From JBMNGH01 sp050949725 (GTDB taxonomy: Bacteria > Bacillota > Thermosediminibacteria > Thermosediminibacterales > Tepidanaerobacteraceae), in the NCBI GenBank assembly GCA_050949725.1, contig JBMNGH010000010.1, positions 8,054 through 72,053 of the forward strand: 64,000 nucleotides of DNA. Direction: 5' to 3'. Below are positions 17,536 to 25,813 of this stretch, in pieces. The notes beneath the pieces are model-generated. The model was not told where the DNA came from. It did no database searches and saw only the letters and a list, made by a program, of their open reading frames with translations. The first letter of the stretch is position 1, and every line of letters starts with the position of its first letter. The translations under genes were made by a program, and so were the position numbers.

Positions 17536-18402
17536 TTGGGTGATTTGATTAAAGGAAGACCTGTAGCAGATAATATCAAACAAAACCTGAAAGTAGAAAT
17601 TGAGAGGTTAAAGGTCAAAGGTGTTTTGCCTAAATTGAAAATAATAAGGGTTGGAACAAAGCCGGACGACCTGTCATATGAGCGGGGCACTCTCAAAACA
17701 ATGGAACAACTCGATATAAAAGCAGAAGTTGCTGAGCTGCCTGAGGACGTGAGCCAACAGGCCTTCATCAAGGTTGTGCAAGATGCAAACAAAGACAAAA
17801 CAGTTCATGGAGTATTGATCTTCAGGCCACTGCCGCCGCAGCTGGATGAAAACGCCGTCAGACAAGCTTTAGCCCCAGAAAAAGATGTAGATTGCCTTAC
17901 GTCTACTAATGTTGCAAAAGTCATGGAGGGGGACGAAACCGGTTTTGCGCCATGCACCCCATCTGCGGTAATGGAAATACTGAGGTATTATGATGTGAAT
18001 TTAAGAGGCAAAAACGCTGTAGTTATAGGGAGGTCCATGGTTGTCGGAAAACCGGTTGGAATGCTGTTGTTGAAAGAGGATGCAACTGTGACGATTTGCC
18101 ACTCAAAGACTACAAACCTAAAGCAAATTGCTTCTAATGCTGATGTACTCGTGTGTTGTGTTGGCAGAGCAAAGATGATTACGTCCGAATATGTCAAAAC
18201 AGGTGCAGTCGTGATAGACGTCGGTATAAATGTAAATGATCAGGGCGAGCTGTGCGGTGATGTAGATACAGATGATTGCATAAACAGAGCATCAAAGATA
18301 ACACCTGTCCCCGGCGGGGTCGGCTCAGTCACAACATCTATACTTGCAAAAAACGTCATCAAAGCTTCACAAGTCACTACTAACTGCGATGTGTCAGTCT
18401 GA
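17536..18402 (+). CDS. folD: Bifunctional methylene-THF dehydrogenase / methenyl-THF cyclohydrolase
   Basis: A 288-residue FolD that interconverts 10-formyl-, 5,10-methenyl- and 5,10-methylene-tetrahydrofolate. The active-site tract reads SYERGTLK, keeping the Tyr and the final catalytic Lys but with Thr at the first Lys position of the YxxxKxK motif. KDVDCL (Asp) is present. The NADP-binding domain has VVIGRSMVVGKPVGMLLL and the ATVTICHSKT motif, ending with TPVPGGVGSVTTSIL. The FRPLP version of the QLPLP motif is seen. TTG start 17536 follows AAAGGAG. It is co-transcribed with fhs. Confidence 0.95.
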   Translation: MGDLIKGRPVADNIKQNLKVEIERLKVKGVLPKLKIIRVGTKPDDLSYERGTLKTMEQLDIKAEVAELPEDVSQQAFIKVVQDANKDKTVHGVLIFRPLPPQLDENAVRQALAPEKDVDCLTSTNVAKVMEGDETGFAPCTPSAVMEILRYYDVNLRGKNAVVIGRSMVVGKPVGMLLLKEDATVTICHSKTTNLKQIASNADVLVCCVGRAKMITSEYVKTGAVVIDVGINVNDQGELCGDVDTDDCINRASKITPVPGGVGSVTTSILAKNVIKASQVTTNCDVSV

Positions 18403-18479
18403 TAGATTTAGACACAAGTTAATTATTTATTAACTAGAAAATTTGCTGGAATAGCTGAAAAAATACAAATGGCGCATCT

Positions 18480-18600
18480 TATTGTCACGGGCGTGTCACG
18501 GTGTCACGGGGACGGGGTTATTGTCAAACTACCACCAGGACTGTCACGGGGACGCGGTTATTGTCAAACTACCATCCAGTCAAGCTGGTGCCAAGGGATT
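18480..18600 (+). repeat. REP-like repeats, two direct copies
   Basis: Two copies, TGTCACGGGGACGGGGTTAT and TGTCACGGGGACGCGGTTAT, each followed by TGTCAAACTACCA, begin near 18502 and 18542, preceded by extra TGTCACGG units. A degenerate GGGATTGAGTTGTTACC follows at 18594. They lie between folD and the TPR gene. The rest of 18403-18738 has no gene. Confidence 0.75.
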
Positions 18601-18738
18601 GAGTTGTTACCAGCACTGGCTACTCCCCCTAGTTGCTATAGGATGCCAAGGCATGGATATTAACATGACAGAATTGTTGACATTATTATGGTTTTTCTCA
18701 GCATTTTCAAGAATCCATAAATAAAGGGTGGATAATAA

Positions 18739-20619
18739 ATGAATGAATCCAAATTAGAAAAACTGAATGCTAAAGGAAGACAGCTTCTAGAAGAAGGGAA
18801 CATAGAAGAGGCCCGAAAACTCTATCATAAAATACTCGAATACGAAGACAATATTTATGTTCGGAATAATCTTGCACTGGCATACTACCTATCTGGAGAT
18901 TATGATGGTGCGTTGTCAGTACTGAAACCGGTTATCTCCGACGCTAGTATTCTTGGAGAGCCAAATCCTTTTAGTTTTGCCGTTGCTTCCATGATTTACA
19001 GTGCTTTGGAAAATGAGTTTCAAGCTGTAAGTTATCTTAAGCGGGCAGTTGGGTTGTATGACCAACAGCTTTTACAATTCAACTCAAATAAAGTGCCGGT
19101 TTCTTTTTTAGAATATACCATCATAATAATGAGGGCAGCTGCCAAGCTTAATGACCACCGAAAGGTATATGACCTTTATCGACGTTGGAGAGATTTACAT
19201 GTTTCATGGGAAGCGGATTATATGGCAGCAGTTGCTTGCTTCAATATGAGAGATTATAAAAAAGCCATAAAATTTTGGGAAAACGCTGGAACGACTTTTT
19301 CGCTAGCAAATTGTATGAGTAAAATAGCTATGAAGGTTATGCAGGGCGAAATACCCTTCTTTGAAATGAATTACGAAATATTTTCCGAGCGTGAATTAGA
19401 TGAAATGTTTCAAAAGGTAACTAAAAATGAAGAATATCGCAGACAGTTTATGAAAAAGGGATTTTTTAAAATGATGGCGATAGATATGTTTTTAAGCAAT
19501 GAAGAGGGTTTTGCTACTAACTGGCTTAGGGAATTAATTAATTTGGGTGGTGAATGGGGAAACCAGCTGGGCAAAAGAATCCTTAATTCTTATCATTATT
19601 CTGCAAAAATGAAGTCAGTAGCTGCACAAGTGCTTACTGAAAAAGGAGTTTTTAGTCCTGGAGAACCTATACCGGCTGTTATTGAAGGCAGAAAGACTCA
19701 TATTAAAATTAAAACTCAAGAGATAATAATGAATCAAAACGAAAAACTTGATGAAATAATATCAAAAGCTCGCTATTTAAAGAATGAAGGGAAACTAGAT
19801 GATGCCATAAATCTACTGGAAGATCTAATGCAGAAAGAGCAGTTTTATCCTCCGGCCATGATGAACTTAGCAAATTATTACAGACTAAAAGATGAAAAAG
19901 AGAAGTCATTGGAATTGTTTGAGATACTTGGAGAGGTATTAAAAGATGAACCGATTTATTTATTTAACTATTCTGCATTACTTTTGGATATGGGAAACGT
20001 TCAAAAGGCACAGGAATATTTTGAACGGATAAAAAGGCCAGGGTATACCCAAGAGTTTGAGGAGAAACTTAAGCTTCTTGAAGAGATGCTCTATCATGAG
20101 CGTATAATTCCTGATGATATCATGGAGTATTTTGAGGAATCTATGAGGACTGATGTAGAGAAAAAGGCTATTCCAATAGCTCCTTCTCTAGCAAGGGGGC
20201 TTAAAAACATGCCTTCCCAGTGGTTAGATGAAGTGTGTAAAGCATTTGACCTTGAGCCTGCAAGGCGTCGCAGGGACAGAGAAAAGCAGATTTGTGATTA
20301 TCTGATAGAGCCAAAAAACCTAAAAAAGGCTATTGGCCAATTAAAAATAAAAGAAAAAAAACTATTAAAGTACCTGCTTGAGCGTGGAGGATGGAGCAGA
20401 TTGAACATATTAACGCGAAAATTTAGTTCCATGAAAGGGGACGGCTTTTTCTGGTCTGAGCGACCTCCCAAATCACCGCTGGCTGTTTTGTGGTCAAAAG
20501 CCTTAATAATGGTTGGTAGAGCAAAGCTCAAAGGCCGGGCTTGTAGAATAGCTACAATACCCATTGAGCTAAGACAACCCCTTCAAAAGCTTTTGAATTC
20601 GCAAGTTACAAGGGATTGA
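18739..20619 (+). CDS. TPR-repeat protein with conserved C-terminal domain
   Basis: A 626-residue soluble protein. Residues 1-110 carry tetratricopeptide-like helices (NLALAYYLSGDYDGALSVLK), and a second TPR block lies at about 335-445 (ARYLKNEGKLDDAINLLEDL, MMNLANYYRLKDEKEKSLEL). The last 150 residues form a distinct basic alpha-helical region (ARRRRDREKQICDYL, LLKYLLERGGWSRLNILTRK, LAVLWSKALIMVGRAKLKGR) that looks like a winged-helix or helicase-associated module. The TPR arms suggest protein-protein contacts. No enzymatic motif is visible. The gene lies between two REP clusters, just upstream of the RAYT gene, but has no evident link to it. Confidence 0.65.
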   Translation: MNESKLEKLNAKGRQLLEEGNIEEARKLYHKILEYEDNIYVRNNLALAYYLSGDYDGALSVLKPVISDASILGEPNPFSFAVASMIYSALENEFQAVSYLKRAVGLYDQQLLQFNSNKVPVSFLEYTIIIMRAAAKLNDHRKVYDLYRRWRDLHVSWEADYMAAVACFNMRDYKKAIKFWENAGTTFSLANCMSKIAMKVMQGEIPFFEMNYEIFSERELDEMFQKVTKNEEYRRQFMKKGFFKMMAIDMFLSNEEGFATNWLRELINLGGEWGNQLGKRILNSYHYSAKMKSVAAQVLTEKGVFSPGEPIPAVIEGRKTHIKIKTQEIIMNQNEKLDEIISKARYLKNEGKLDDAINLLEDLMQKEQFYPPAMMNLANYYRLKDEKEKSLELFEILGEVLKDEPIYLFNYSALLLDMGNVQKAQEYFERIKRPGYTQEFEEKLKLLEEMLYHERIIPDDIMEYFEESMRTDVEKKAIPIAPSLARGLKNMPSQWLDEVCKAFDLEPARRRRDREKQICDYLIEPKNLKKAIGQLKIKEKKLLKYLLERGGWSRLNILTRKFSSMKGDGFFWSERPPKSPLAVLWSKALIMVGRAKLKGRACRIATIPIELRQPLQKLLNSQVTRD

Positions 20620-20630
20620 CGCATATTAGT

Positions 20631-20655
20631 GTGGCGGGGACGGAGTTGTTGTCAC
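20631..20655 (+). repeat. REP-like core upstream of the RAYT gene
   Basis: GTGGCGGGGACGGAGTTGTT then GTCACC, in the same orientation as the transposase. It is the inverse of the copies at 22.4-22.6 kb, and is followed by CACCC/GGGTG-rich sequence to about 20690. Confidence 0.75.
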
Positions 20656-20759
20656 CTGCCCCTCTCGCGCACCCTCACGGGTGTCGCGTGTTAAATCTGT
20701 CAACATTTCAACACCTACAAAAAACTTATGGCATTGTTGTAAATTTGGAGGTGTTCTTT

Positions 20760-21527
20760 GTGCCGCGAGCTGCCAGGAAAAAAAGTAAAAGTGGAATTTA
20801 TCACATCATGATGAGAGGAATAAACCGCCAATATATTTTTCAAGATGAAGATGATTGTTTTAAATTTATCCGCACCATTCAAGATTATAAAGAAAAATGC
20901 GGATACGAAGTTTATGCATACTGTCTAATGGGAAATCATGCACATATACTGTTAAAGGTAATAAAAGAACCACTAGAACAAATAATGCGCCGAATATGCG
21001 GCAGATATGTGTATTGGTATAATCAAAAATATGATAGAATAGGAAGCTTGTTTCAAGGTCGTTTTAAAAGTGAACCGGTAGAAGATGATACGTATTTCCT
21101 TACTGTCATAAGATATATACATCAAAACCCGGTAAAAGCGGGCCTGGTTTCTAGGCAAGAAGACTATAAATGGAGTAGTTTTAATGAGTATATTAAAAAT
21201 GCTGAATTTGTGGATGTTGACTTAGTGCTCAACATTTTCAGTAGTAGTGACATAGAAAAAGCCAGAAAAATGTTTATTGAATATAACAAGAAACAAGCAG
21301 ATGATGTCTGTTTGGACATAGAGGAAAAAAGAAGAATAACGGATAAAGAGGCACTGATAATTATAAAAGAAGTATGTCAGGTTGAAGATGTATCCGAAAT
21401 ACAAAAGTTTGATATACCCAAAAGGGATCATTATCTGAAACGACTGAAAATAGACCATGGCCTGTCAATTAGGCAAATTGAAAGGATAACAGGTATAAAT
21501 AGGGGGATAATATTTAAAGCAAGGTAA
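20760..21527 (+). CDS. REP-associated tyrosine transposase (RAYT, Y1_Tnp family)
   Basis: A 255-residue HUH single-strand nuclease. Residues 1-150 form the Y1 transposase domain: IYHIMMRGINRQYIF, the metal-binding HAH at His60/His62 in GNHAHILL, and the nucleophilic Tyr119 in RYIHQNPVKAGL. Residues 190-255 form a C-terminal helical region ending in a helix-turn-helix (LSIRQIERITGINRGIIF). RAYTs act on REP palindromes, and REP-like cores lie on both sides here. GTG 20760 with TTGGAGGTG six bases upstream is the start. The longer ATG 20616 frame would translate REP sequence and is rejected. It is intact, unlike the ISLre2 remnant. Confidence 0.9.
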   Translation: MPRAARKKSKSGIYHIMMRGINRQYIFQDEDDCFKFIRTIQDYKEKCGYEVYAYCLMGNHAHILLKVIKEPLEQIMRRICGRYVYWYNQKYDRIGSLFQGRFKSEPVEDDTYFLTVIRYIHQNPVKAGLVSRQEDYKWSSFNEYIKNAEFVDVDLVLNIFSSSDIEKARKMFIEYNKKQADDVCLDIEEKRRITDKEALIIIKEVCQVEDVSEIQKFDIPKRDHYLKRLKIDHGLSIRQIERITGINRGIIFKAR

Positions 21528-21673
21528 ACTATTTTTACCACCAGTTTTCGATGTATAATAGTTTTGGTGTTGCTATAAATTGTTCTGCCATTATAGTAGT
21601 TTGCAGAAATAGATGCACTATAGAGAAATCAAGCTATTAATCTTAATAACAGCACACGAAAAATTAAAAGAGG

Positions 21674-21694
21674 GCCACCGAATAATTCGGTGGC
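21674..21694. terminator. Bidirectional terminator hairpin
   Basis: A perfect 9-bp stem GCCACCGAA / TTCGGTGGC with loop TAA. T-rich flanks on both strands allow it to serve the RAYT gene and the convergent lipoprotein gene. Confidence 0.75.
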
Positions 21695-21701
21695 TTTAAA
21701 T

Positions 21702-22208
21702 CTATTTAAACTTAACCAAATCTCCAATCTTATACCTTTTCTCTTTTTGCCGTCCATCTTCTGTTGTCCAAGAAACTATAACCTCTTCTGAATTTAGTAT
21801 CTCCCTTAAAGAGTTTTCATTCAATCCTCTCGTATATAGAGTAATGTCATACGAATAATTAGCAAAGTTCACGTTCGCATTGTCTTGAACTGAAGACTTC
21901 CCAAACCAATACAAGTTGTCCCTGCTATCATTGAAAACTTGTATAAAATTAGGAGCATGTATTTTCATGTCCTTGATGCTATCGTGGTGTTTTTCATCCA
22001 AAATGAATTTAAAGTTTCTGAAATCATCCTTTGTAGGGTTTTCTATGCCAGAAGTTCCTATATGTTGGAATTGTTGGTTAGTAACACCTGATATTTCGAC
22101 AGCTATATTTACAGTTGGCTCGCTGGTCTTGCTGCCACAAGCATTCAAAAAAATTAAGGTGATCGTTGCTAGGATAAATAATAGTGTTCTTTTTGATAAA
22201 GTATTCAT
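21702..22208 (-). CDS. Small lipoprotein of unknown function
   Basis: A 168-residue protein with a basic N terminus, a hydrophobic run and lipobox LNAC (Cys24), then CGSKTSEP. The mature part is beta-rich and polar (VNIAVEISGVTNQQFQHIG, DITLYTRGLNENSLREIL, IVSWTTEDGRQKEKRYKIG). No family was recognised. It sits between the RAYT gene and the inverted REP cluster, so it may be cargo or simply the neighbour. Confidence 0.7.
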   Translation of the reverse strand: MNTLSKRTLLFILATITLIFLNACGSKTSEPTVNIAVEISGVTNQQFQHIGTSGIENPTKDDFRNFKFILDEKHHDSIKDMKIHAPNFIQVFNDSRDNLYWFGKSSVQDNANVNFANYSYDITLYTRGLNENSLREILNSEEVIVSWTTEDGRQKEKRYKIGDLVKFK

Positions 22209-22239
22209 GTTGCATCACCTTCCTTGGTGGTACCCGAAC

Positions 22240-22635
22240 GTGATATGACAACGTTGCCGGGACATCACGCTTGGCGGGAGGTTATACTTGTGAATTACAT
22301 ATGGCGATGCCAGGAATTGTGACAACACCTGAGTTTCCATGGCATGTCTCAAAGGCAACTCCAAACAAAAGGGCGAACGTGGTGCAGGTAACCGAAAGGG
22401 TGACAACGACACCGTCTCCTTGGTAATATGTGGTGCAGGTGCCCGGAGGCAAGGGTGACAATAACTCCGTCCCCATGGCAGGGCGGAGGGGCGCGGAGGG
22501 GTGACACGGAGGGTGACAACAACTCCGTCCCCATGGCACGGGTCCCCGCGACAGGCGGGGGTGACAACAACTCCGTCCCCGCGACAGGGTGACCGCTCCG
22601 TCCCCGCGACAGGTCCCCGCGACACGCCCGCGACA
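22240..22635 (-). repeat. Dense REP-like cluster, inverted orientation
   Basis: At least three clear cores of GTGACAACAACTCCGTCCCC type lie at 22455-22480, 22513-22538 and 22561-22586, with a degenerate one at 22400-22419 and a CCCCGCGACAGG-rich tail to 22635. Orientation is opposite to the copy at 20631. GC content is far above the surroundings. No gene is supported here; apparent frames are read through the repeats. Confidence 0.85.
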
Positions 22636-22640
22636 TCTGT

Positions 22641-23204
22641 TTATAAGCCTAGTGTGTCGGAAATTTCCTGCATTGCCTTTAAGGCGAGTCCTGCAAATTC
22701 GGGAAATGGAATTCCCAATTTTTCGATTGATCGCATGGCATCACGGTCTGCTCCTGCCGCAAACCTGTGTTCATTCATTCTCTTTGTTATAGATTTTACT
22801 TTGACACTGCCGACTTTTTTGTCGGGGTAAACCAGCGCAATAGCAGTGATAAAACCAGTAATCGGGTCGGCCGCATACAAAGCTTGATCAAATTTGCTCG
22901 ATATTTCAGTACCTGTCTCCTTGTTGTGTGCAAGAATGGCCTGGTACATTTCTTCAGTCCCGAAATTCAAATCCTTTAATATTTCAACCGTTCTTTTACC
23001 GTGAAGCTGTGGATTTTCTTTATAGTTGACAAGATCTGCATCAAGGTCGTGCAGTAGTCCCGTGATGCTCCATAATTTGACATTTTCCGGCTCGAGCCTT
23101 TGGGCAAGTGCCTTCATGACTGCTTCGACTGCAAAACTATGCTTCAAAAGGTGATCCGATTTCAGATATTTGTGTAATATTTCCAAAGCTTTAGTCCTGT
23201 CCAT
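22641..23204 (-). CDS. HD-domain (HDIG) hydrolase
   Basis: A 187-residue HD-superfamily protein. The metal-binding pattern is visible as KHSFAVEAVM (His), LLHDLDAD (His-Asp, residues about 51-52), QLHGKRTVEIL and AILAHNKE, with a final Asp in ALYAADPITG. Such proteins hydrolyse phosphate esters of nucleotides; the exact substrate is unknown. Its stop borders the REP cluster. Confidence 0.88.
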   Translation of the reverse strand: MDRTKALEILHKYLKSDHLLKHSFAVEAVMKALAQRLEPENVKLWSITGLLHDLDADLVNYKENPQLHGKRTVEILKDLNFGTEEMYQAILAHNKETGTEISSKFDQALYAADPITGFITAIALVYPDKKVGSVKVKSITKRMNEHRFAAGADRDAMRSIEKLGIPFPEFAGLALKAMQEISDTLGL

Positions 23205-23296
23205 TTTTTGTCCTCCCGTAAATATGGAATCGAATTTAAGCCATTATAACATAAAATTCTAATAAGTGCTAATTAATTGCGATCCTAAAAAAAGAC

Positions 23297-23354
23297 AGCC
23301 CCACCGGATACGTAATCAAAGATTGATATTGGGTTCCGGGACCCTTATTGTTTC
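23297..23354 (-). repeat. Hairpin/terminator repeat, copy 7 (minus strand)
   Basis: On the minus strand it reads AATAAGGGTCCCGGAACCC, ATCAATCTTTGATT, then ATCCGGTGGGG and, after a short gap, a run of seven T. It lies downstream of the minus-strand cotF gene, keeping the family rule of sitting after a gene in the sense direction. Confidence 0.75.
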
Positions 23355-23460
23355 ACAATCATAACCACCCGTAAACGGGTGGTTTGCAACTAGTCCTATT
23401 AGGGCATTTACTGGCTGAGGCTTAAGACCCACTGAATCATCCGCCAACCGCATATTTTTG
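23355..23460. other. Structured non-coding stretch, possible IS200/IS605-type end
   Basis: ACCACCCG-TAAA-CGGGTGGT makes a perfect hairpin, followed by a compact run (CTAGTCCTATTAGGGC, GGCTGAGGCTTAAGACCC) with more short pairings and no open frame. Hairpins of this kind occur near the ends of IS200/IS605 elements, but no tnpA or tnpB is here, so the assignment is tentative. Confidence 0.35.
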
Positions 23461-23470
23461 TTTCATAAAA

Positions 23471-23501
23471 GTAGCCGCTCCTGTAAGTTTGGAGCGGCTA
23501 C
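23471..23501 (-). terminator. Rho-independent terminator of cotF
   Basis: GTAGCCGCTCC / GGAGCGGCTAC form a perfect 11-bp stem. On the minus strand TTTTATG follows. It lies 20 bases past the cotF stop. Confidence 0.85.
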
Positions 23502-23521
23502 TGACGTAAAGATTTTGACGA

Positions 23522-24076
23522 TTAGCTGAAACCCATCGGTTGATAGGTATTTATCATAGTATCTGTAGTGTTTTGTTGCATCGTCGGTACCTGATAAAAC
23601 CCCTTGCTGTTCATATACTGCCAAACATCATATGCCTGATCTGAGCAGTTGATAGCTCCTTGAATCAGCATCCTACGTAACTGAGGCTCCGAACACTCCA
23701 AAGCACCAGCTAAGCGCTTGCATGCTGAAGCTTTATGAATACAGAGCATGGCGGATGCCACATCATGATCATCGACCTGGCGTGTCGAAACATTCGGGCT
23801 CTGGGTTGAAGGATTTCTCAAACCGTATGTCGGAGAAAAGTTGGTGTTAGCTCTGTAGGGGACCGCCTCTTGAATACCTCGCTGATTAATCGCATTTACC
23901 ATATTGTTATATTCATTTGTCATGAAATCGAGCTGCTTGTTTACAAGGTTTTTAAGCTCAGGGTCTTGGCAGTGCTCGTTATAGAGCTGAGCTGTGTTAA
24001 TAAATGTTATTGTTTCAGATAGGATTTCATGAATCTCCATTACCTCGTGTGCACCTAAATTTGCAGCAGTTGCCAA
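23522..24076 (-). CDS. cotF: CotF-family spore coat protein
   Basis: A 184-residue protein with a ferritin-like helical Coat F domain. The N-terminal helix HEVMEIHEILSETITFINTA and QLYNEHCQDPELKNLV are followed by a linker rich in Pro, Asn and Thr, and a second helical part (VASAMLCIHKASACKRLAGA, EPQLRRMLIQGAINCSDQAY, YMNSKGFYQVP). Such proteins are deposited in the inner coat of endospores, and the gene is therefore good evidence that the organism sporulates. It has its own promoter region and terminator. Confidence 0.92.
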   Translation of the reverse strand: MATAANLGAHEVMEIHEILSETITFINTAQLYNEHCQDPELKNLVNKQLDFMTNEYNNMVNAINQRGIQEAVPYRANTNFSPTYGLRNPSTQSPNVSTRQVDDHDVASAMLCIHKASACKRLAGALECSEPQLRRMLIQGAINCSDQAYDVWQYMNSKGFYQVPTMQQNTTDTMINTYQPMGFS

Positions 24077-24257
24077 CGTGTATTCCTCCTTGAAAGATAT
24101 TTTCCTTGTGTAATTTTCCCTTAAATTGATTTAAATATACATATTTCTTCCCAATAAAACAGGTCATTCAAATAGGGAACGGTTATAAAATAGGTTGCAA
24201 CCCACCAAAAATCCAAATATAATTGAAATTAGATGAATGATAGAGGAGGTCCCCTTT

Positions 24258-25265
24258 ATGAATATTTCCCGGTCAATAATCGCAGTTGATTCACATACAA
24301 TGGGTGAACCGACAAGAGTAGTGACAGGAGGTTTGCCAAACATTCCAGGAAAAAACATCTCCGAAAAAAAACAATTTCTCGAAAATAACATGGACAACCT
24401 GAGGAAAGCTATAATGCTGGAACCGAGGGGCCACGACGATATGTTCGGGTCCATAATAACATCTCCTGTCAACTCAGAAGCCGACCTTGGCATAATTTTC
24501 ATGGATACAGGCGGCTATTTAAACATGTGCGGTCACGGGACGATCGGAGCCGTCACGGTTGCAGTTGAGACAGGCCTTGTCACTATTTGCGAACCGGAGA
24601 CTAGAGTCGTGCTTGATACCCCGGCGGGTATTGTCAGAGCGTCTGTCAAAGTAGAAGGAGGCAGGGCTAAAAGTGTAACAGTCCGAAATGTCCCTGCATT
24701 TTTATTTGATAAAGATGTAGAAATTGAGCTAAGTCCCTATGGTAAAGTAAAAGTTGATATAGCATTCGGAGGCAGCTTTTTTGCATTAGTAAAAGCCGAG
24801 GATTTCGGTGTAAAAGTTTGCAAAGATGAAATCAATAAATTAATCGACATTGGGATCAGAATACGTGACCAGGTTAATAAAAAGGTAAAAGTGGTGCACC
24901 CTGAAAACCCAGACATAAATACCGTTGACCTCGTAGAAATTTCTGATAAACCGACTCATCCGGAGGCACATGCTAAAAACGTTGTAATATTCGGCAAAAA
25001 ACAAGTTGACAGATCCCCCTGCGGCACGGGTACCTGTGCAAAAATGGCCGACCTTTATTTCAGAAGGGAGCTCGCAATCGCAACAGATTTTGTACATGAA
25101 AGCATACTCGGAACACTGTTTACAGGCCGTCTGGTGGAAAAGGCGAAGGTTGGACCATATGATGCTGTCATACCTGAGATTACGGGAAAGGCCTTCATCA
25201 CCGGTATGAATCACCTCGTGATTGATGATGAAGACCCTTTGAAGTACGGATTTACCTTGAGGTAG
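24258..25265 (+). CDS. prdF: Proline racemase family protein (PrdF-like)
   Basis: A 335-residue enzyme. It begins ISRSIIAVDSHTMGEPTRVV, typical of clostridial proline racemases. The two catalytic cysteines are present: MCGHGTIG (about residue 91) and DRSPCGTGTCAKM (about residue 256). Having Cys at the second site separates it from trans-3-hydroxyproline dehydratases, which have Thr. It should interconvert L- and D-proline or epimerise 4-hydroxyproline. ATG 24258 follows GAGGAGGT. The D-proline reductase genes are not in the window, so Stickland use of proline is only possible, not shown. Confidence 0.9.
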   Translation: MNISRSIIAVDSHTMGEPTRVVTGGLPNIPGKNISEKKQFLENNMDNLRKAIMLEPRGHDDMFGSIITSPVNSEADLGIIFMDTGGYLNMCGHGTIGAVTVAVETGLVTICEPETRVVLDTPAGIVRASVKVEGGRAKSVTVRNVPAFLFDKDVEIELSPYGKVKVDIAFGGSFFALVKAEDFGVKVCKDEINKLIDIGIRIRDQVNKKVKVVHPENPDINTVDLVEISDKPTHPEAHAKNVVIFGKKQVDRSPCGTGTCAKMADLYFRRELAIATDFVHESILGTLFTGRLVEKAKVGPYDAVIPEITGKAFITGMNHLVIDDEDPLKYGFTLR

Positions 25266-25267
25266 TT

Positions 25268-25729
25268 TTAGCGGCCCTTGAACTCCTCACCCTTTTCCCT
25301 TTTTTGCTGTCTTTTAGCATTATTAGATTGTTTCCCGTTAAATTCAAATGTAGCACAATCGGTTCCCTGGCATTCTGTGGCACTTTTTCCGGAGACCTCT
25401 ATTGAGTCGGCATTGCACAGATCGCCGTCTTCATAGTACTTGCATGTATCGACAATGCATGTTACGGTTGGGTTTAATTGTCTTCCCATACCCGTAATTT
25501 CTTCGGCGAAACCGACCCAGTTGACGTTGTCCAAAGAACCCATCATGTTGGCAAGGCCTCTTCTTTCACTAAAGGTCTTACACATGGTCTGTTCTTTTGT
25601 CTCCGACATTTTGCCGACTTCTTCATTTAATATGTCAATCTTTGAGGCGCCGCATTTGTTACCAAATACCCAATGGGTACACGTGTTGACATCGCATTTT
25701 ACATTAGGATGTTTGTTTTCTTTTGCCAA
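25268..25729 (-). CDS. DUF1540 protein with two Cys-rich domains
   Basis: A 153-residue soluble protein with two DUF1540 repeats: VKCDVNTCTHWVFGNKCGAS (residues about 9-29) and TCIVDTCKYYEDGDLCNADS (about 88-107). Each is followed by a further Cys (TMCKTF; TDCATF), giving a four-Cys metal-binding pattern per repeat. The C terminus is strongly basic (NAKRQQKREKGEEFKGR). Common in spore-forming Firmicutes, function unknown. It converges on the proline racemase with only two bases between the stops. Confidence 0.88.
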   Translation of the reverse strand: MAKENKHPNVKCDVNTCTHWVFGNKCGASKIDILNEEVGKMSETKEQTMCKTFSERRGLANMMGSLDNVNWVGFAEEITGMGRQLNPTVTCIVDTCKYYEDGDLCNADSIEVSGKSATECQGTDCATFEFNGKQSNNAKRQQKREKGEEFKGR

Positions 25730-25813
25730 TCAAATCACCCCTTTTAATTGTTTTCTTTAGTATTTACCGTAAATCAAAAAATAAATATAAAAATATATTG
25801 TGAGGTGGTATTT

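Noticed and set aside
18469..18724. Two overlapping small plus-strand frames between folD and the TPR gene
   Set aside because: Made of translated REP repeats (TGTCACGGGGACG); no ribosome binding site or conserved features.
20616..20759. Longer RAYT reading frame from ATG 20616
   Set aside because: The first 48 codons translate REP repeat sequence, and a proper ribosome binding site lies before GTG 20760, where conservation begins.
22215..22830. Several overlapping frames of 60-136 codons on both strands around 22.2-22.8 kb
   Set aside because: They are read through GC-rich REP repeats or the HD-domain gene in other frames, with repetitive, non-protein-like composition.
24258..25265. Full D-proline reductase (prd) operon
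   Set aside because: Only the racemase is present; neighbours are cotF, DUF1540 and deoC, with no PrdA/B/C-like sequence.
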